From the NCBI GenBank assembly GCA_043497085.1, contig JBIEKI010000011.1: DNA of 64,000 nt. The stretch is one strand, 5' to 3'. The notes under the pieces are model-generated. The model was not told the DNA's origin, did no database searches, and saw only the letters and a list, made by a program, of their open reading frames with translations. Positions 8,100 through 16,281 of this stretch are shown piece by piece (position 1 is the stretch's first letter; the number at the start of each line of letters is the position of its first letter). The position numbers and the translations under genes are program-made. The DNA comes from Thalassobacillus sp043497085 (lineage in GTDB: Bacteria > Bacillota > Bacilli > Bacillales > Halobacillaceae).

Positions 8100-8975
8100 A
8101 TGAATGAATATGAGAATTTAAAAAGGGGAGAAAAAGGAGCATGGATCAGTATCATTGCCTACCTTCTATTGGCAGTGGTGAAATTGTCCATCGCCTATAT
8201 CGGCGGTTCCTCGGCTTTGAGAGCGGATGGTTTGAATAACACCACCGATATCATTGCATCTCTGGCAGTGTTGATCGGCTTGAGAATTTCCCGAAAACCC
8301 CCAGATGAAGACCACCATTATGGCCATTTCCGTGCAGAAACAATAGCTTCCCTGATCGCTGCTTTCATCATGATGACTGTCGGTTTCGAAGTGCTATACG
8401 GAACTTTCCAGAGCATGTGGACGAGCGATTACAGTCAACCTGACATGCTGACCGCCTGGACTGCACTTGCGGGTGCTGGTGTCATGATTGGTGTTTATCG
8501 CTTCAATTTAAGATTATCTAAAAAAATCAGCAGTGCTTCTCTCTATGCCGCTGCTCAGGATAATCGTTCCGATGCCCTGGTCAGCCTCGGTGCTTTTACC
8601 GGAATTATCGGTACTCAGTTCGGCCTCTACTGGCTGGATCCCCTGGCTGGATTCATTGTGGGTATCATTATTTGTAAGACCGCCTGGGATATTTTTTCCG
8701 ATTCGACCCATACACTTACGGACGGTTTTGATGAAGATTTGCTTGAGGATATCAGACATCATATTTCTAAGAACCCAGGGGTATGGGTAGTGAAAGATGT
8801 CAAAGGACGTCTGCAAGGGAACATTATTTTGATTGACGTGACTATCCTTGTTGATCCGCACATTACAGTACAGGAAGGCCATGAAATCACCGATGAGATC
8901 GAGGATATGCTGGAAGACGAACTCAATATTCGCTTTGCGCAAATCCATATCGAACCCTATGAAGAAAAAGTATAA
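8100..8975 (+). CDS. Cation diffusion facilitator metal exporter
   Basis: 291-residue CDF transporter, expected to export Zn, Co, Fe or Mn by proton antiport. Six membrane helices lie between about residues 15 and 200. The metal sites are ALRADGLNNTTD in helix 2 and SDALVSLG in helix 5, with a His-rich DEDHHYGH loop between helices 2 and 3. A cytoplasmic domain follows (residues 205-291). ATG at 8100 is chosen because CCGGAGGCAG precedes it; upstream codons lack a ribosome site. The NNTTD variant in helix 2 and the HHYGH loop resemble the B. subtilis YeaB/YdfM group. Confidence 0.88.
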   Translation: MNEYENLKRGEKGAWISIIAYLLLAVVKLSIAYIGGSSALRADGLNNTTDIIASLAVLIGLRISRKPPDEDHHYGHFRAETIASLIAAFIMMTVGFEVLYGTFQSMWTSDYSQPDMLTAWTALAGAGVMIGVYRFNLRLSKKISSASLYAAAQDNRSDALVSLGAFTGIIGTQFGLYWLDPLAGFIVGIIICKTAWDIFSDSTHTLTDGFDEDLLEDIRHHISKNPGVWVVKDVKGRLQGNIILIDVTILVDPHITVQEGHEITDEIEDMLEDELNIRFAQIHIEPYEEKV

Positions 8976-9046
8976 AGCCATGGTTCCTAATGAATTCCGG
9001 ACCCATGGCTTTCGTGTGTGTAAACTTTTTAGCAGGTATAAAAAAA

Positions 9047-9075
9047 GCACCTCCCGACTGCATTGCCGGAGGTGC
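9047..9075 (-). terminator. Terminator after the acetyltransferase gene
   Basis: Stem GCACCTCC / GGAGGTGC with a minus-strand tract of seven T. A second inverted repeat (AAAGCCATGG / CCATGGCTTT, 974-9012) directly follows the CDF gene but has no T-tract. Confidence 0.8.
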
Positions 9076-9083
9076 CGCTATTA

Positions 9084-9635
9084 CTAAAGCTGTTTACTTT
9101 GTGAAGCAAACCGTTGAACTAATTCATCAATATTCTTCCACCCGAAAGCCGTTTCTTCATACGTACCTTCTCCTATGGTAACGGTTTCTGCCTCCACCAG
9201 TTTAGCGCCGTGTTTACGATAAAAATCGCTCGATGGATTGTGAGTCAGCACCCATACGAGCAGCGACTGATAGCCGGCTTCCTTCATCTCTTTTCCAAAA
9301 GCTTCTAACAACAAACCGCCCAGCCCCTGTCTTTGATACGGATCCAACAGGTAAATCGCATAAATTTCCCCATCGTAGCCGTAGTGCTTCGTTCTTTCTT
9401 TTCCTCCGGACACGAAGCCTACTACCCTGCCTGCATCGTTTTCAACTACGAGTGCGACCTGACCATTAACAGGGACTTTCAAGACAGCTTCCCATAAGGC
9501 AATTCGGTTCTCTACGGTTATATTGCTCATATCCTTTTCATCAATCAAATCTTTATATGTAGATTTCCAGCTGCTGACATGCACATGCGCTATTTGCTCC
9601 GCATCTTCAAAAACTGCTTTTCTTACATGAAACAT
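9084..9635 (-). CDS. GNAT-family N-acetyltransferase
   Basis: 183-residue acetyl-CoA-dependent acetyltransferase; substrate unknown. The acetyl-CoA loop is LDPYQRQGLGGLLLEAF (Q/RxxGxG/A), followed by WVLTHNPSSDFYRKHGA, the usual motif B. ATG at 9635 follows GAAGGAGGACATCGT; seven upstream codons in the same frame lack a better site. It is monocistronic, with a strong terminator. Confidence 0.85.
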   Translation of the reverse strand: MFHVRKAVFEDAEQIAHVHVSSWKSTYKDLIDEKDMSNITVENRIALWEAVLKVPVNGQVALVVENDAGRVVGFVSGGKERTKHYGYDGEIYAIYLLDPYQRQGLGGLLLEAFGKEMKEAGYQSLLVWVLTHNPSSDFYRKHGAKLVEAETVTIGEGTYEETAFGWKNIDELVQRFASQSKQL

Positions 9636-9667
9636 ACGATGTCCTCCTTCAAACACTGGTTATAAAT

Positions 9668-9700
9668 GCCGACAGCAGCATGTTGGATACTGCTGTCAGC
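9668..9700 (-). terminator. Terminator after the Gly/Pro-rich gene
   Basis: Minus-strand stem GCTGACAGCAG / CTGCTGTCGGC (one G-T pair) followed by ATTTAT. Confidence 0.6.
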
Positions 9701-9711
9701 TTTCATACTTG

Positions 9712-10224
9712 TTAACATTGGAAGGTAACAATTCGATCTGTATCTATGCCGAAATAAACCCATTGCCTGCGGCGCGGCCGCCAACGATATCCGGCAACAG
9801 ACTGGCGCCCGATGAATACGGGATAGAACCAAAATCTTTGTCCGTTACGCAGCCTCACTCTCGTCATTCGGTATAGGCAGCCGTAAAAAGCCCCAGGGTC
9901 TACAGCGTACACCCCAGGTCCACCTTGGAATGACTGTGCTCCAAATTGTGGCACATCTGTTGGCGGTGGTGGTAATTGCATCGTCTGCCCTTGACTGCCG
10001 CCTCCCGGTCCTTGACCTGGAAACCCTCCTGGGCCCTGGCCGGGAAAGCCACCGGGACCTCCCGGGAATCCGCCCGGTCCACCAGGGAAACCACCTGGTC
10101 CTTGGCCTGGAAAACCGCCGCCCCCAGGGCCGAAACCAGGAAAGCCGCCAGGACCTTGCCCTTGGCCAAAGCCGCCGCCAAAGCCAGGCAAGCCAGAAAA
10201 AAATCCTCCTTGTTGTCGATCCAT
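9712..10224 (-). CDS. Gly/Pro/Phe-repeat protein with conserved aromatic C-terminal domain
   Basis: 170 residues in three parts. Residues 1-75 are built from GPGGFPG, GQGPGGFPG and GFGGGFGQ units. A Pro-rich linker follows (QLPPPPTDVPQF). The last 60 residues form a compact, basic, aromatic domain (FYGCLYRMTRVRLRNGQRF, WFYPVFIGRQSVAGYRW, WVYFGIDTDRIVTFQC) with one Cys near its start and one at the C terminus. Proteins of this layout are common but uncharacterised in Bacillus; the composition suggests a surface, spore-coat or exosporium component. No signal peptide. ATG follows AAAGGAGTTTGATCGTAT. The repeat DNA is GC-rich and likely length-variable. Confidence 0.7.
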   Translation of the reverse strand: MDRQQGGFFSGLPGFGGGFGQGQGPGGFPGFGPGGGGFPGQGPGGFPGGPGGFPGGPGGFPGQGPGGFPGQGPGGGSQGQTMQLPPPPTDVPQFGAQSFQGGPGVYAVDPGAFYGCLYRMTRVRLRNGQRFWFYPVFIGRQSVAGYRWRPRRRQWVYFGIDTDRIVTFQC

Positions 10225-10287
10225 ATACGATCAAACTCCTTTATAGGAATAATCTCTACACTATATGCATCGCAACAGGGCGCGTGA

Positions 10288-10578
10288 CTAGAGAGTCACC
10301 AAAAATACCGTAGCGATCGCTCCTATCACTACTAAGATAATATTCATCCCGAACCATGCTAATGCAATGGCGACCACCCCACCGATCACCCCCACATGAG
10401 GAGCATCCGGTTTCACTGTCATGATTCCTGGAAAAATCAATGCCCCTAAAGCGGCGTAAGGAATCGCGTTCAACCATCGATCCACCCAACTGGGAAAATT
10501 CAGCTTATCCACAATAAAAGCCGGCAAAAACCTTGGTACAGCAGTGACAATCGCCATTCCTATGATTACCCACATCAT
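10288..10578 (-). CDS. azlD: AzlD-like branched-chain amino acid export subunit
   Basis: 96-residue membrane protein with about four hydrophobic helices, the usual AzlD size. AzlC and AzlD together form an exporter for branched-chain amino acids or their analogues. The conserved PRFLPAFI and AIPYAALGALIFPG segments are visible. The ATG overlaps the azlC stop (ATGA), so translation is coupled. Confidence 0.85.
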   Translation of the reverse strand: MMWVIIGMAIVTAVPRFLPAFIVDKLNFPSWVDRWLNAIPYAALGALIFPGIMTVKPDAPHVGVIGGVVAIALAWFGMNIILVVIGAIATVFLVTL

Positions 10579-11306
10579 GCTGCTTCCTCTCCTTTCAGCA
10601 GGAATACGCCACAGCCCCCACCAAAAATCGTTCCAAGCACTATCGCCCATCCATCACTGATGAATAACGAGAAAAAGAAATTGATTAGCATTGCCAGCAA
10701 AGCTACCAGTGCAACCTTTGTCTCTTTTTTTACAGATGGAATCAGTAAGCCGATGAACATGGCATACAAGGCAATTCCCATACTTTGGCTAAGTCTGCCT
10801 GGAATCACATCCCCCAATACACCGCCTAAAAAAGAACCGCCTACCCACGATATATAAGCAGTAAGGATCAACGCTCCATAAAACCAGGTTCCATGGGTCT
10901 CCTTTGCTTCTTTGGCATGCAGGGAAGAAACCGTAAAAGTTTCATCGGTTAATCCGAGTGATAAGGGGACTTTCCACTTCAAGCTCACTTCCCTCAGGCG
11001 GTTCATAAACGAAAGACTCATGACAAAATGGCGGAAATTCAACACAAAAGTAGCTATGACGATTTCGACCATTCCCGTGCCTAATGCAATCATATTAGCT
11101 CCCATGAACTGAGCAGCTCCCGCGAAAACAAGAATACTCATCAGGGTCAACTCCAAATTAGAAAGACCGGATTGTCTGGCCAGCACTCCATATGTAATCG
11201 CTATCGGTAAATAGCCGAGCATGATCGGAAAGCCTGCAGCAACCCCCCGTTTAATCATCGTCATTCGCACAGATTGATTTGTTACAGCAACAGCATTAGG
11301 TTCCAC
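10575..11306 (-). CDS. azlC: AzlC-like branched-chain amino acid export protein
   Basis: About 243 residues with several membrane helices. Family motifs GYLPIAITYGVLAR, FAGAAQFMGANM and LNFRHFVMSLSF are clear. The proposed start is a GTG at 11306, with GGGGG about 6 bases upstream; a TTG at 11321 would add five residues. It pairs with azlD, which overlaps it by 4 bases. No Lrp-type regulator (azlB) lies beside it in this window. Confidence 0.85.
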   Translation of the reverse strand: MEPNAVAVTNQSVRMTMIKRGVAAGFPIMLGYLPIAITYGVLARQSGLSNLELTLMSILVFAGAAQFMGANMIALGTGMVEIVIATFVLNFRHFVMSLSFMNRLREVSLKWKVPLSLGLTDETFTVSSLHAKEAKETHGTWFYGALILTAYISWVGGSFLGGVLGDVIPGRLSQSMGIALYAMFIGLLIPSVKKETKVALVALLAMLINFFFSLFISDGWAIVLGTIFGGGCGVFLLKGEEAA

Positions 11307-11418
11307 GACTTTCCCCCGCAATCAAGAAAATTTCCACTATTATACACAATTATAACTTATCTTGAAAGAACTTATTGCTAATACGCTCAATAGTAATAAA
11401 TGACAATCAGAAAATCCA

Positions 11419-11447
11419 TTGACAAACTTCCCGCCTATCCTTTATAT
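11419..11447 (+). promoter_or_regulatory. Sigma-A promoter of the T-box transcript
   Basis: TTGACA at 11419-11424, 17-base spacer, TTATAT at 11442-11447. It is placed correctly for the T-box leader. Confidence 0.7.
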
Positions 11448-11459
11448 TTACTTTACAAC

Positions 11460-11690
11460 ATAAAAGCGTTTAAGCGTAAAAGAAAAGCATCAGGGATTCC
11501 ACAGTAGATGGAACAGAAACAGCATCAGAGACTGGATGGCAGCTGAGAATCCAGGTTTCTTTCTATTCGAATTACAGATTCCGTTAAGGCTATGTTTTCT
11601 TTTAGAAAGAGCGGATGATCGTTCATCAATCAGGGTGGTACCGCGGAGCCAGGCTTCGTCCCTATTCAGGGATGAAGCCTTTTTGTATGT
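11460..11690 (+). ncRNA. T-box riboswitch, probable tyrosine specifier
   Basis: The hallmark T-box AGGGTGGTACCGCGG is at 11632-11646. It is followed by an intrinsic terminator at 11651-11685 (AGGCTTCGTCCCT / AGGGATGAAGCCT, then TTTTTG). In Stem I the 5' strand has GGGATTCCACAGTAGA and the 3' strand has GAATTACAGATTCC. GGGAUU pairs with GAUUCC (with wobbles) and GAAAC with GUUUC, leaving an internal loop in which UAC followed by A sits at the specifier position. UAC is tyrosine; a one-base shift would read UUA (leucine), less likely. Uncharged tRNA binding should let transcription read through into the NhaC-family gene. Confidence 0.92.
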
Positions 11691-11730
11691 ACACAAACTT
11701 ACGCTTTTTACGAATATAGGAGGAATCGTA

Positions 11731-13107
11731 ATGCTTCATTTACAGCCTAAAAAATTACCAGGGTTAATGGAATCAATCGGAATGCTGCTTGTTATCGTAG
11801 CTCTGATCAGTTTTTTTATCATTGAATTACAAAGTGTTCCACACGTGCCGATTTTATTGGCGGTACTTTTGATGATTACGTATGGATTTATTAGACAGTT
11901 CACTTTTGCCCAGCTGCAGGAAGGGATGGTTCAGGGCGCTCAATCAGGGATGGGTGCTGTCCTGATCTTTTTCCTGATTGGGATTCTGATAAGCAGCTGG
12001 ATGGCAAGCGGGACGATTCCAGCATTGATGGATGTCTCTTTTTCTTTAGCCGGAGGGTCCTGGTTTCTGGCGATCGTTTTTACGATCACGGCAATCACCG
12101 GTGTGGCACTAGGCAGCTCATTCACTACCAGTGCTACCCTTGGAGTAGCATTTCTTGGAGTGGCCCAGTCGATGGACGCATCGCTTGCAATGACAGCAGG
12201 CGCCATCGTTTCAGGCGCTTTCTTTGGGGATAAAATGTCTCCGTTATCCGATACGACCAACCTTGCATCAACAGTAGTAAAAGTGGATTTATTCGACCAT
12301 ATTAAAAACATGACCTGGACGACAATTCCAGCTTTTATCATTTCTTTTATTCTGTTTGCTGTGTTATCTCCACAACAGCGTGTGCAGTCAGAAAATTTAG
12401 CGACGATTCACAATGCATTAGCTGAATCTGGATTGGTTCATTGGAGTTCCTGGATTCCCGTCCTTGTGTTACTGGCGATGACTGTCACAAAAAGACCAGC
12501 CTTTGTTGCATTAGCATTCAGCAGTATTACCGCAACGCTGATTGCCGGCTTACGTAGCATCCTGCCATGGAGTGAACTGTGGAGTACCTGGTTTGGCGGT
12601 TACAGTGCAAGCACCAATAATGACATGGTCAATGAAATGCTTTCCAGAGGCGGAATCGACAGTATGCTGTTCACGATATCACTTGTAACCCTTGCTCTTG
12701 CGCTTGGCGGATTGTTTTTTGTGACCGGAGTCATTCCATCCGTGCTGTTCCACGTGCAGCGCATGCTGCAATCTGTTCGGACAATTACATTATCAACGGC
12801 GTTTACTGCAATCGGTATCAATGTCTTTATCGGGGAACAATATCTTTCGATTCTTTTGACAGGCGAAGCATATCAGGATATCTATGACCGTGCGAATCTG
12901 GCAAGAAAAAATTTATCACGGACCCTGGAGGATGCCGGTACAGTAATCAACCCACTTGTTCCGTGGAGTGTCTGTGGTGTCTTCCTTGCTGATGTTCTCG
13001 GGGTAGCGGTCATCGATTATCTGCCGTTTGCATTCTTTTGCCTGCTAAGTCCGATACTAACTATCTTATATGGGTTAACCGGGAAAACTATTACAAAACA
13101 AGCCTGA
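11731..13107 (+). CDS. NhaC-family transporter under T-box control
   Basis: 458-residue integral membrane protein with about eleven or twelve helices. Family motifs include GSSFTTSATLGVAFLG, SGAFFGDKMSPLSDTTNLA and EDAGTVINPLVPWSVCG. NhaC proteins are annotated as Na+/H+ antiporters, but members behind tyrosine T-boxes (B. subtilis YheL type) have been predicted to move an amino acid, so tyrosine uptake is the likelier role. ATG at 11731 follows ATAGGAGGAATCGTA; the frame stays open upstream through the T-box, but that region is leader RNA. No other gene shares the transcript. Confidence 0.88.
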   Translation: MLHLQPKKLPGLMESIGMLLVIVALISFFIIELQSVPHVPILLAVLLMITYGFIRQFTFAQLQEGMVQGAQSGMGAVLIFFLIGILISSWMASGTIPALMDVSFSLAGGSWFLAIVFTITAITGVALGSSFTTSATLGVAFLGVAQSMDASLAMTAGAIVSGAFFGDKMSPLSDTTNLASTVVKVDLFDHIKNMTWTTIPAFIISFILFAVLSPQQRVQSENLATIHNALAESGLVHWSSWIPVLVLLAMTVTKRPAFVALAFSSITATLIAGLRSILPWSELWSTWFGGYSASTNNDMVNEMLSRGGIDSMLFTISLVTLALALGGLFFVTGVIPSVLFHVQRMLQSVRTITLSTAFTAIGINVFIGEQYLSILLTGEAYQDIYDRANLARKNLSRTLEDAGTVINPLVPWSVCGVFLADVLGVAVIDYLPFAFFCLLSPILTILYGLTGKTITKQA

Positions 13108-13174
13108 GTCTCTTTTTTCATGCATAACTTCCCCGCTTTCTATCAAGACTAAAAGAAAACGAGGAGCATGAGAC

Positions 13175-14002
13175 ATGGATAAACATCAGGAACATTTGCA
13201 AGATGGTTGGAAAATGGACCATGCGGAACCAGACATCATCAAAGAAGATCTGGCCATTTACCAGACCCTCGTCGCCAATGTTTGTATGATCGGAACAGAA
13301 AACACCAACGACTGGGTACTTGTCGATACCGGAATTGCCCGCTATGGTGAACGAATCCTGGCAGCTTGTGAAAAACGATTCGGAGACCGCCCGCCAAAAG
13401 CAATTATTCTGACACACGGACATTTTGACCACGTCGGCTCAGCTAAATACCTTTGCAAGCATTGGGATGTCCCGGTTTTTGTTCATCCGATGGAGTGGGA
13501 TTATGTCATAGGCAGACGGGATTATCCAGTCGGAGATTCAACCGTGGGTGGCGGCACCATTGCTTTATTCTCACCATTTTTTCCATCCAGAGGGGTAAAC
13601 CTGGCAAGATATGCCGAGAAACTTCCGGAAGACGGAACCCTCCCCTTTTTACCAGATTGGAAATACATTCATACCCCTGGCCATACACCGGGGCACATTT
13701 CCTTATTCCGGGAAAAAGACAAAGCATTGATTGCTGGAGATGCATTTACCACGGAAAAAACAGAGTCCAGCCTTTCCGTATTCACCCAGGCTCAACATGT
13801 CCATGGACCTCCCGCCTATTATACTCCTAACTGGCGAGAGGCGGAGACATCCGTCAAGCGGTTGGCTGAACTGGATCCTTCTGTCGCGATCACCGGCCAC
13901 GGTCTGCCGATGGAAGGTGAAGCACTCACCAAGCAATTGAATGAACTGGCAGAAAACTTCCGGGAACTCGCAATTCCTAAGCATAAGCGTAACATTCACT
14001 AA
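13175..14002 (+). CDS. MBL-fold metallohydrolase
   Basis: 275-residue metallo-beta-lactamase-fold hydrolase. Metal motifs are THGHFDHVG (HxHxDH), HTPGHTPGHISLF, GDAFTT and the final TGHGLPM. The fold covers thiolesterases, lactonases and glyoxalase II-like enzymes; the substrate cannot be read from the sequence. ATG follows AACGAGGAGCATGAGAC. It is convergent with the BtuF-like gene, and the two stop codons overlap by 4 bases. Confidence 0.85.
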   Translation: MDKHQEHLQDGWKMDHAEPDIIKEDLAIYQTLVANVCMIGTENTNDWVLVDTGIARYGERILAACEKRFGDRPPKAIILTHGHFDHVGSAKYLCKHWDVPVFVHPMEWDYVIGRRDYPVGDSTVGGGTIALFSPFFPSRGVNLARYAEKLPEDGTLPFLPDWKYIHTPGHTPGHISLFREKDKALIAGDAFTTEKTESSLSVFTQAQHVHGPPAYYTPNWREAETSVKRLAELDPSVAITGHGLPMEGEALTKQLNELAENFRELAIPKHKRNIH

Positions 14003-14781
14003 TCCTGAGAAATTTCAGGATGGAGAAGGTCAGAAAGTTTTTTCAATCCTTCTAACAAACGAGGAGACGGTCGGCAATATAACGATTCCTCCAGGACATG
14101 AATCTGATTCTGCTTGACTGCCGTCATTTCCTCCCAGCCCGGACGCTTCTTCACGAGCGCCGGGTTCATTTTTTCTTCTTTTACGCCTACCCACACCATA
14201 CAGATATGTTCAGGATTCCGCTTAAGCACATCCTCCCAATCGGTTTGGACATTCGCTTCCGCTTCTGTTTGAAAAATATTATAGGCACCGGCAAGTTCAC
14301 TTATCTCAGTAAGCCAATTCGCTTTTCCAGGGGTGAAAATTGGCTTCGGCCACCACTCCCAATATATAGCAGGCCGCTCCGTCAATTGTCCTGCCCTGCT
14401 CCGGTACTTTCCAATATTTCGGACAAACTCCTCCCGCTTCTCTCTCGCAAATGACTCTATACCAATTGCTTCTCCGACTGTGACCAGGTCGTCGGCAATC
14501 TCTGTTAATGAATTTGGATTCAAGATGATATAGGGCAGCCCTTTGTTATCCAAAGCTTCTATATTCTTTTCCATCCCCGGAACACTTAATGATGCAAGCA
14601 CCAGATCAGGCTCAAGCGCTGCGACTTTATCCATATCTATCGATAAATCCGGCCCTACACGCGGAAGGTCGTTGATTTCTGCTGGCCAATCAGAATAGTT
14701 ATCTACTCCTGCCAGCCATTCCGTTTTTCCCAGGTACGCAAGCAACTCCGTATTACTGGGACATATCGACACGATTCGCAT
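13999..14781 (-). CDS. Cobalamin-binding (BtuF-like) protein without signal peptide
   Basis: 260-residue protein of the periplasmic-binding fold III. The opening RIVSICPSNTELLAYLG, then VGPDLSIDMDKVAALEPDLVLAS and the clamp-like WEWWPKPIFTPG fit BtuF-related proteins. No signal peptide or lipobox is present at the start favoured by ACAGGAGGAGATTCC, and no permease or ATPase is adjacent, so it may act in the cytoplasm or with a distant transporter. A longer in-frame start at 14829 adds only a charged stretch. Confidence 0.75.
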   Translation of the reverse strand: MRIVSICPSNTELLAYLGKTEWLAGVDNYSDWPAEINDLPRVGPDLSIDMDKVAALEPDLVLASLSVPGMEKNIEALDNKGLPYIILNPNSLTEIADDLVTVGEAIGIESFAREKREEFVRNIGKYRSRAGQLTERPAIYWEWWPKPIFTPGKANWLTEISELAGAYNIFQTEAEANVQTDWEDVLKRNPEHICMVWVGVKEEKMNPALVKKRPGWEEMTAVKQNQIHVLEESLYCRPSPRLLEGLKKLSDLLHPEISQD

Positions 14782-14877
14782 GGAATCTCCTCCTGTTTCA
14801 GAATTATCAGGTATTTCATTTTCTTCCATTATAGCTTATATTTAAAGTAGCGATAACCGATAGGGAAGGGTGTTAGG

Positions 14878-15726
14878 ATGAAGCCTATTTTATTTGAAAC
14901 TTCCAAGGGGCTGGTTGAGTTCAGTTATGAAGGCAATGGTCCTGTCATTTTATTATTGAAAGGCGGCCATTGCAGTCGTGAAACAGATCTTTCACACCGA
15001 AGCCTCATCCATGAAGGTTACACCTTGTTGACAGTTTCACGGCCAGGCTATGATAAAACAGATATCAGAACCGGAAAAAAACCCGAAGACTTCGCAGATA
15101 CATTGATCGAAGTCCTTGACCACCTGTCCATTCCCACTGCCCATGTCATTGCTGTATCTGCCGCCGGTCCTACTGGGCTTGCCCTTGCTTACCATTACCC
15201 ATCCCGGGTAAAAACATTGACTCTTGAAGCTGCGCTCGTAACCCCCTGGGAAACACGCTTCAAACGTAAAGGAAAGCTATTGTTCGGACCAGCCGGAACA
15301 CTTGTATGGAGAGGATTGCGAGGTCTTTTGAAAGTCCAGCCTGACTTTGTCATGAAGCTGATGTTAAAGGAGCTGACTACTGAAGATCCTGAAAAGCTCT
15401 TAAGTGGTCTATCTAAACAAGACCGGCGATTTGTCTATGATATGCTCGCCACTTCCCACTCCGGAAAAGGTTTTTCCGCTGATTTAGACCATAACCCTAT
15501 TGATCTTTCAAAAGTTACAGTTCCTGTCCTTGGTATGTACTCTCAAAAAGACGGCAGTGTCCATTTTTCGAACGCAATACTGCTTCAATCACTGGTTCCC
15601 CATAGTGAGATATATGAGGTTCCTTCTGATAGCCACTTGATTTGGATTGGAGACCATGCCAACGAACTATGGAGTAAGCGTCTCGAATTTCTACAGAAGC
15701 ATTCGAAAGTTCCCCAGCTTTTATAG
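14878..15726 (+). CDS. Alpha/beta hydrolase
   Basis: 282-residue alpha/beta-fold hydrolase. The oxyanion segment is LKGGHCSRE. The nucleophile elbow is AVSAAGPTG (Ser in SAAG). The catalytic His is in PSDSHLIWIG, and the acid is probably in GMYSQKDGSVHF. Substrate unknown; esterases and haloperoxidase-like enzymes share the plan. ATG follows AAGGGTGTTAGG. Monocistronic, and followed by the repeat nest at 15759-16212. Confidence 0.8.
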   Translation: MKPILFETSKGLVEFSYEGNGPVILLLKGGHCSRETDLSHRSLIHEGYTLLTVSRPGYDKTDIRTGKKPEDFADTLIEVLDHLSIPTAHVIAVSAAGPTGLALAYHYPSRVKTLTLEAALVTPWETRFKRKGKLLFGPAGTLVWRGLRGLLKVQPDFVMKLMLKELTTEDPEKLLSGLSKQDRRFVYDMLATSHSGKGFSADLDHNPIDLSKVTVPVLGMYSQKDGSVHFSNAILLQSLVPHSEIYEVPSDSHLIWIGDHANELWSKRLEFLQKHSKVPQLL

Positions 15727-15758
15727 TTATGATAAATAAGACTCAGTTTCGAGATAGT

Positions 15759-15932
15759 GGGGTCCGTTACCATAAGAGGAATGGGATGGTTCGTGAAACG
15801 ACTCGCTTTCCTGCGGGGGACCTGGCAAGCTTCCTCGGGCTAAAGCCCTGCGGGATCTCGCCTAGCCCCTTCTCCCGCGGGAGTCTCGCCGTTTCCCTGC
15901 CCATCCAGCCCGTTTAGTACTAAACGGACCCT
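15759..15932. repeat. GC-rich palindromic intergenic repeat, copy 1
   Basis: Imperfect palindrome with outer arms GGGTCCGTT (15760-15768) and AACGGACCC (15923-15931). The core shares CTCGCTTTCC, GGCAAG, CCTCGGGCT and GCCCTG with the copy at 26298-26420. Related sequence in reverse orientation is at 16041-16212. It has no coding capacity. Confidence 0.85.
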
Positions 15933-16040
15933 TCAAAAAGAGGAAGAATGTACAACTAAAAACTTCATCCTGAACTGTAGTATTAATAAAGGATATGAAG
16001 GGGCAGAAGTCTTCTTTAAAAGATGTTTTCCCCACAAGTG

Positions 16041-16212
16041 TGATTTCGAGAACTTTCTACGGCAAGGTCCGGAGGGGAACGGCGATACTCCTGCGGGATG
16101 AAAATGACAGGTGAGACCCCGGAAGACTAAGTCTGAGGAGGCTCAGCGCATGCCCGCGGAAAGGGAGTCGTCCCCCTTCGGGCCGTTACTTCAGACAAAT
16201 ATCTCGAAATCA
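16041..16212. repeat. GC-rich palindromic intergenic repeat, copy 2 (reverse)
   Basis: Terminal inverted repeats TGATTTCGAGA (16041-16051) and TCTCGAAATCA (16202-16212), 11 bp perfect. The complement reads CTTTCCGCGGG..CTCCTCAGACTTAG..CCGGGGTCTCACC, the same core layout as copies 1 and 3. Together with copy 1 it fills most of the 555-base gap 15727-16281. Confidence 0.8.
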
Positions 16213-16227
16213 AGTCTTCGACTTTAA

Positions 16228-16279
16228 AAAAAGCTGTCCTCGAAGGTGATTTTACATCCACCTTTCCGGGACAGCTTTT
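16228..16279 (-). terminator. Terminator after map
   Basis: Stem AAAAGCTGTCC / GGGACAGCTTTT with an inner GAAGGTG / CACCTTTC pairing and T-tracts on both strands. Confidence 0.75.
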
Positions 16280-16281
16280 GT

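Noticed and set aside
8514..9050. 178-codon minus-strand frame across the CDF gene
   Set aside because: Antisense to a well-supported transporter, with no ribosome site or family match.
9845..10313. Overlapping frames on both strands across the Gly/Pro-rich gene
   Set aside because: GC-rich repeats keep all frames open; only the 9712-10224 minus frame has a ribosome site and a conserved end domain.
11536..11730. Upstream extension of the NhaC-family frame
   Set aside because: The extension runs through the T-box and terminator; the AGGAGG-preceded ATG at 11731 is the start.
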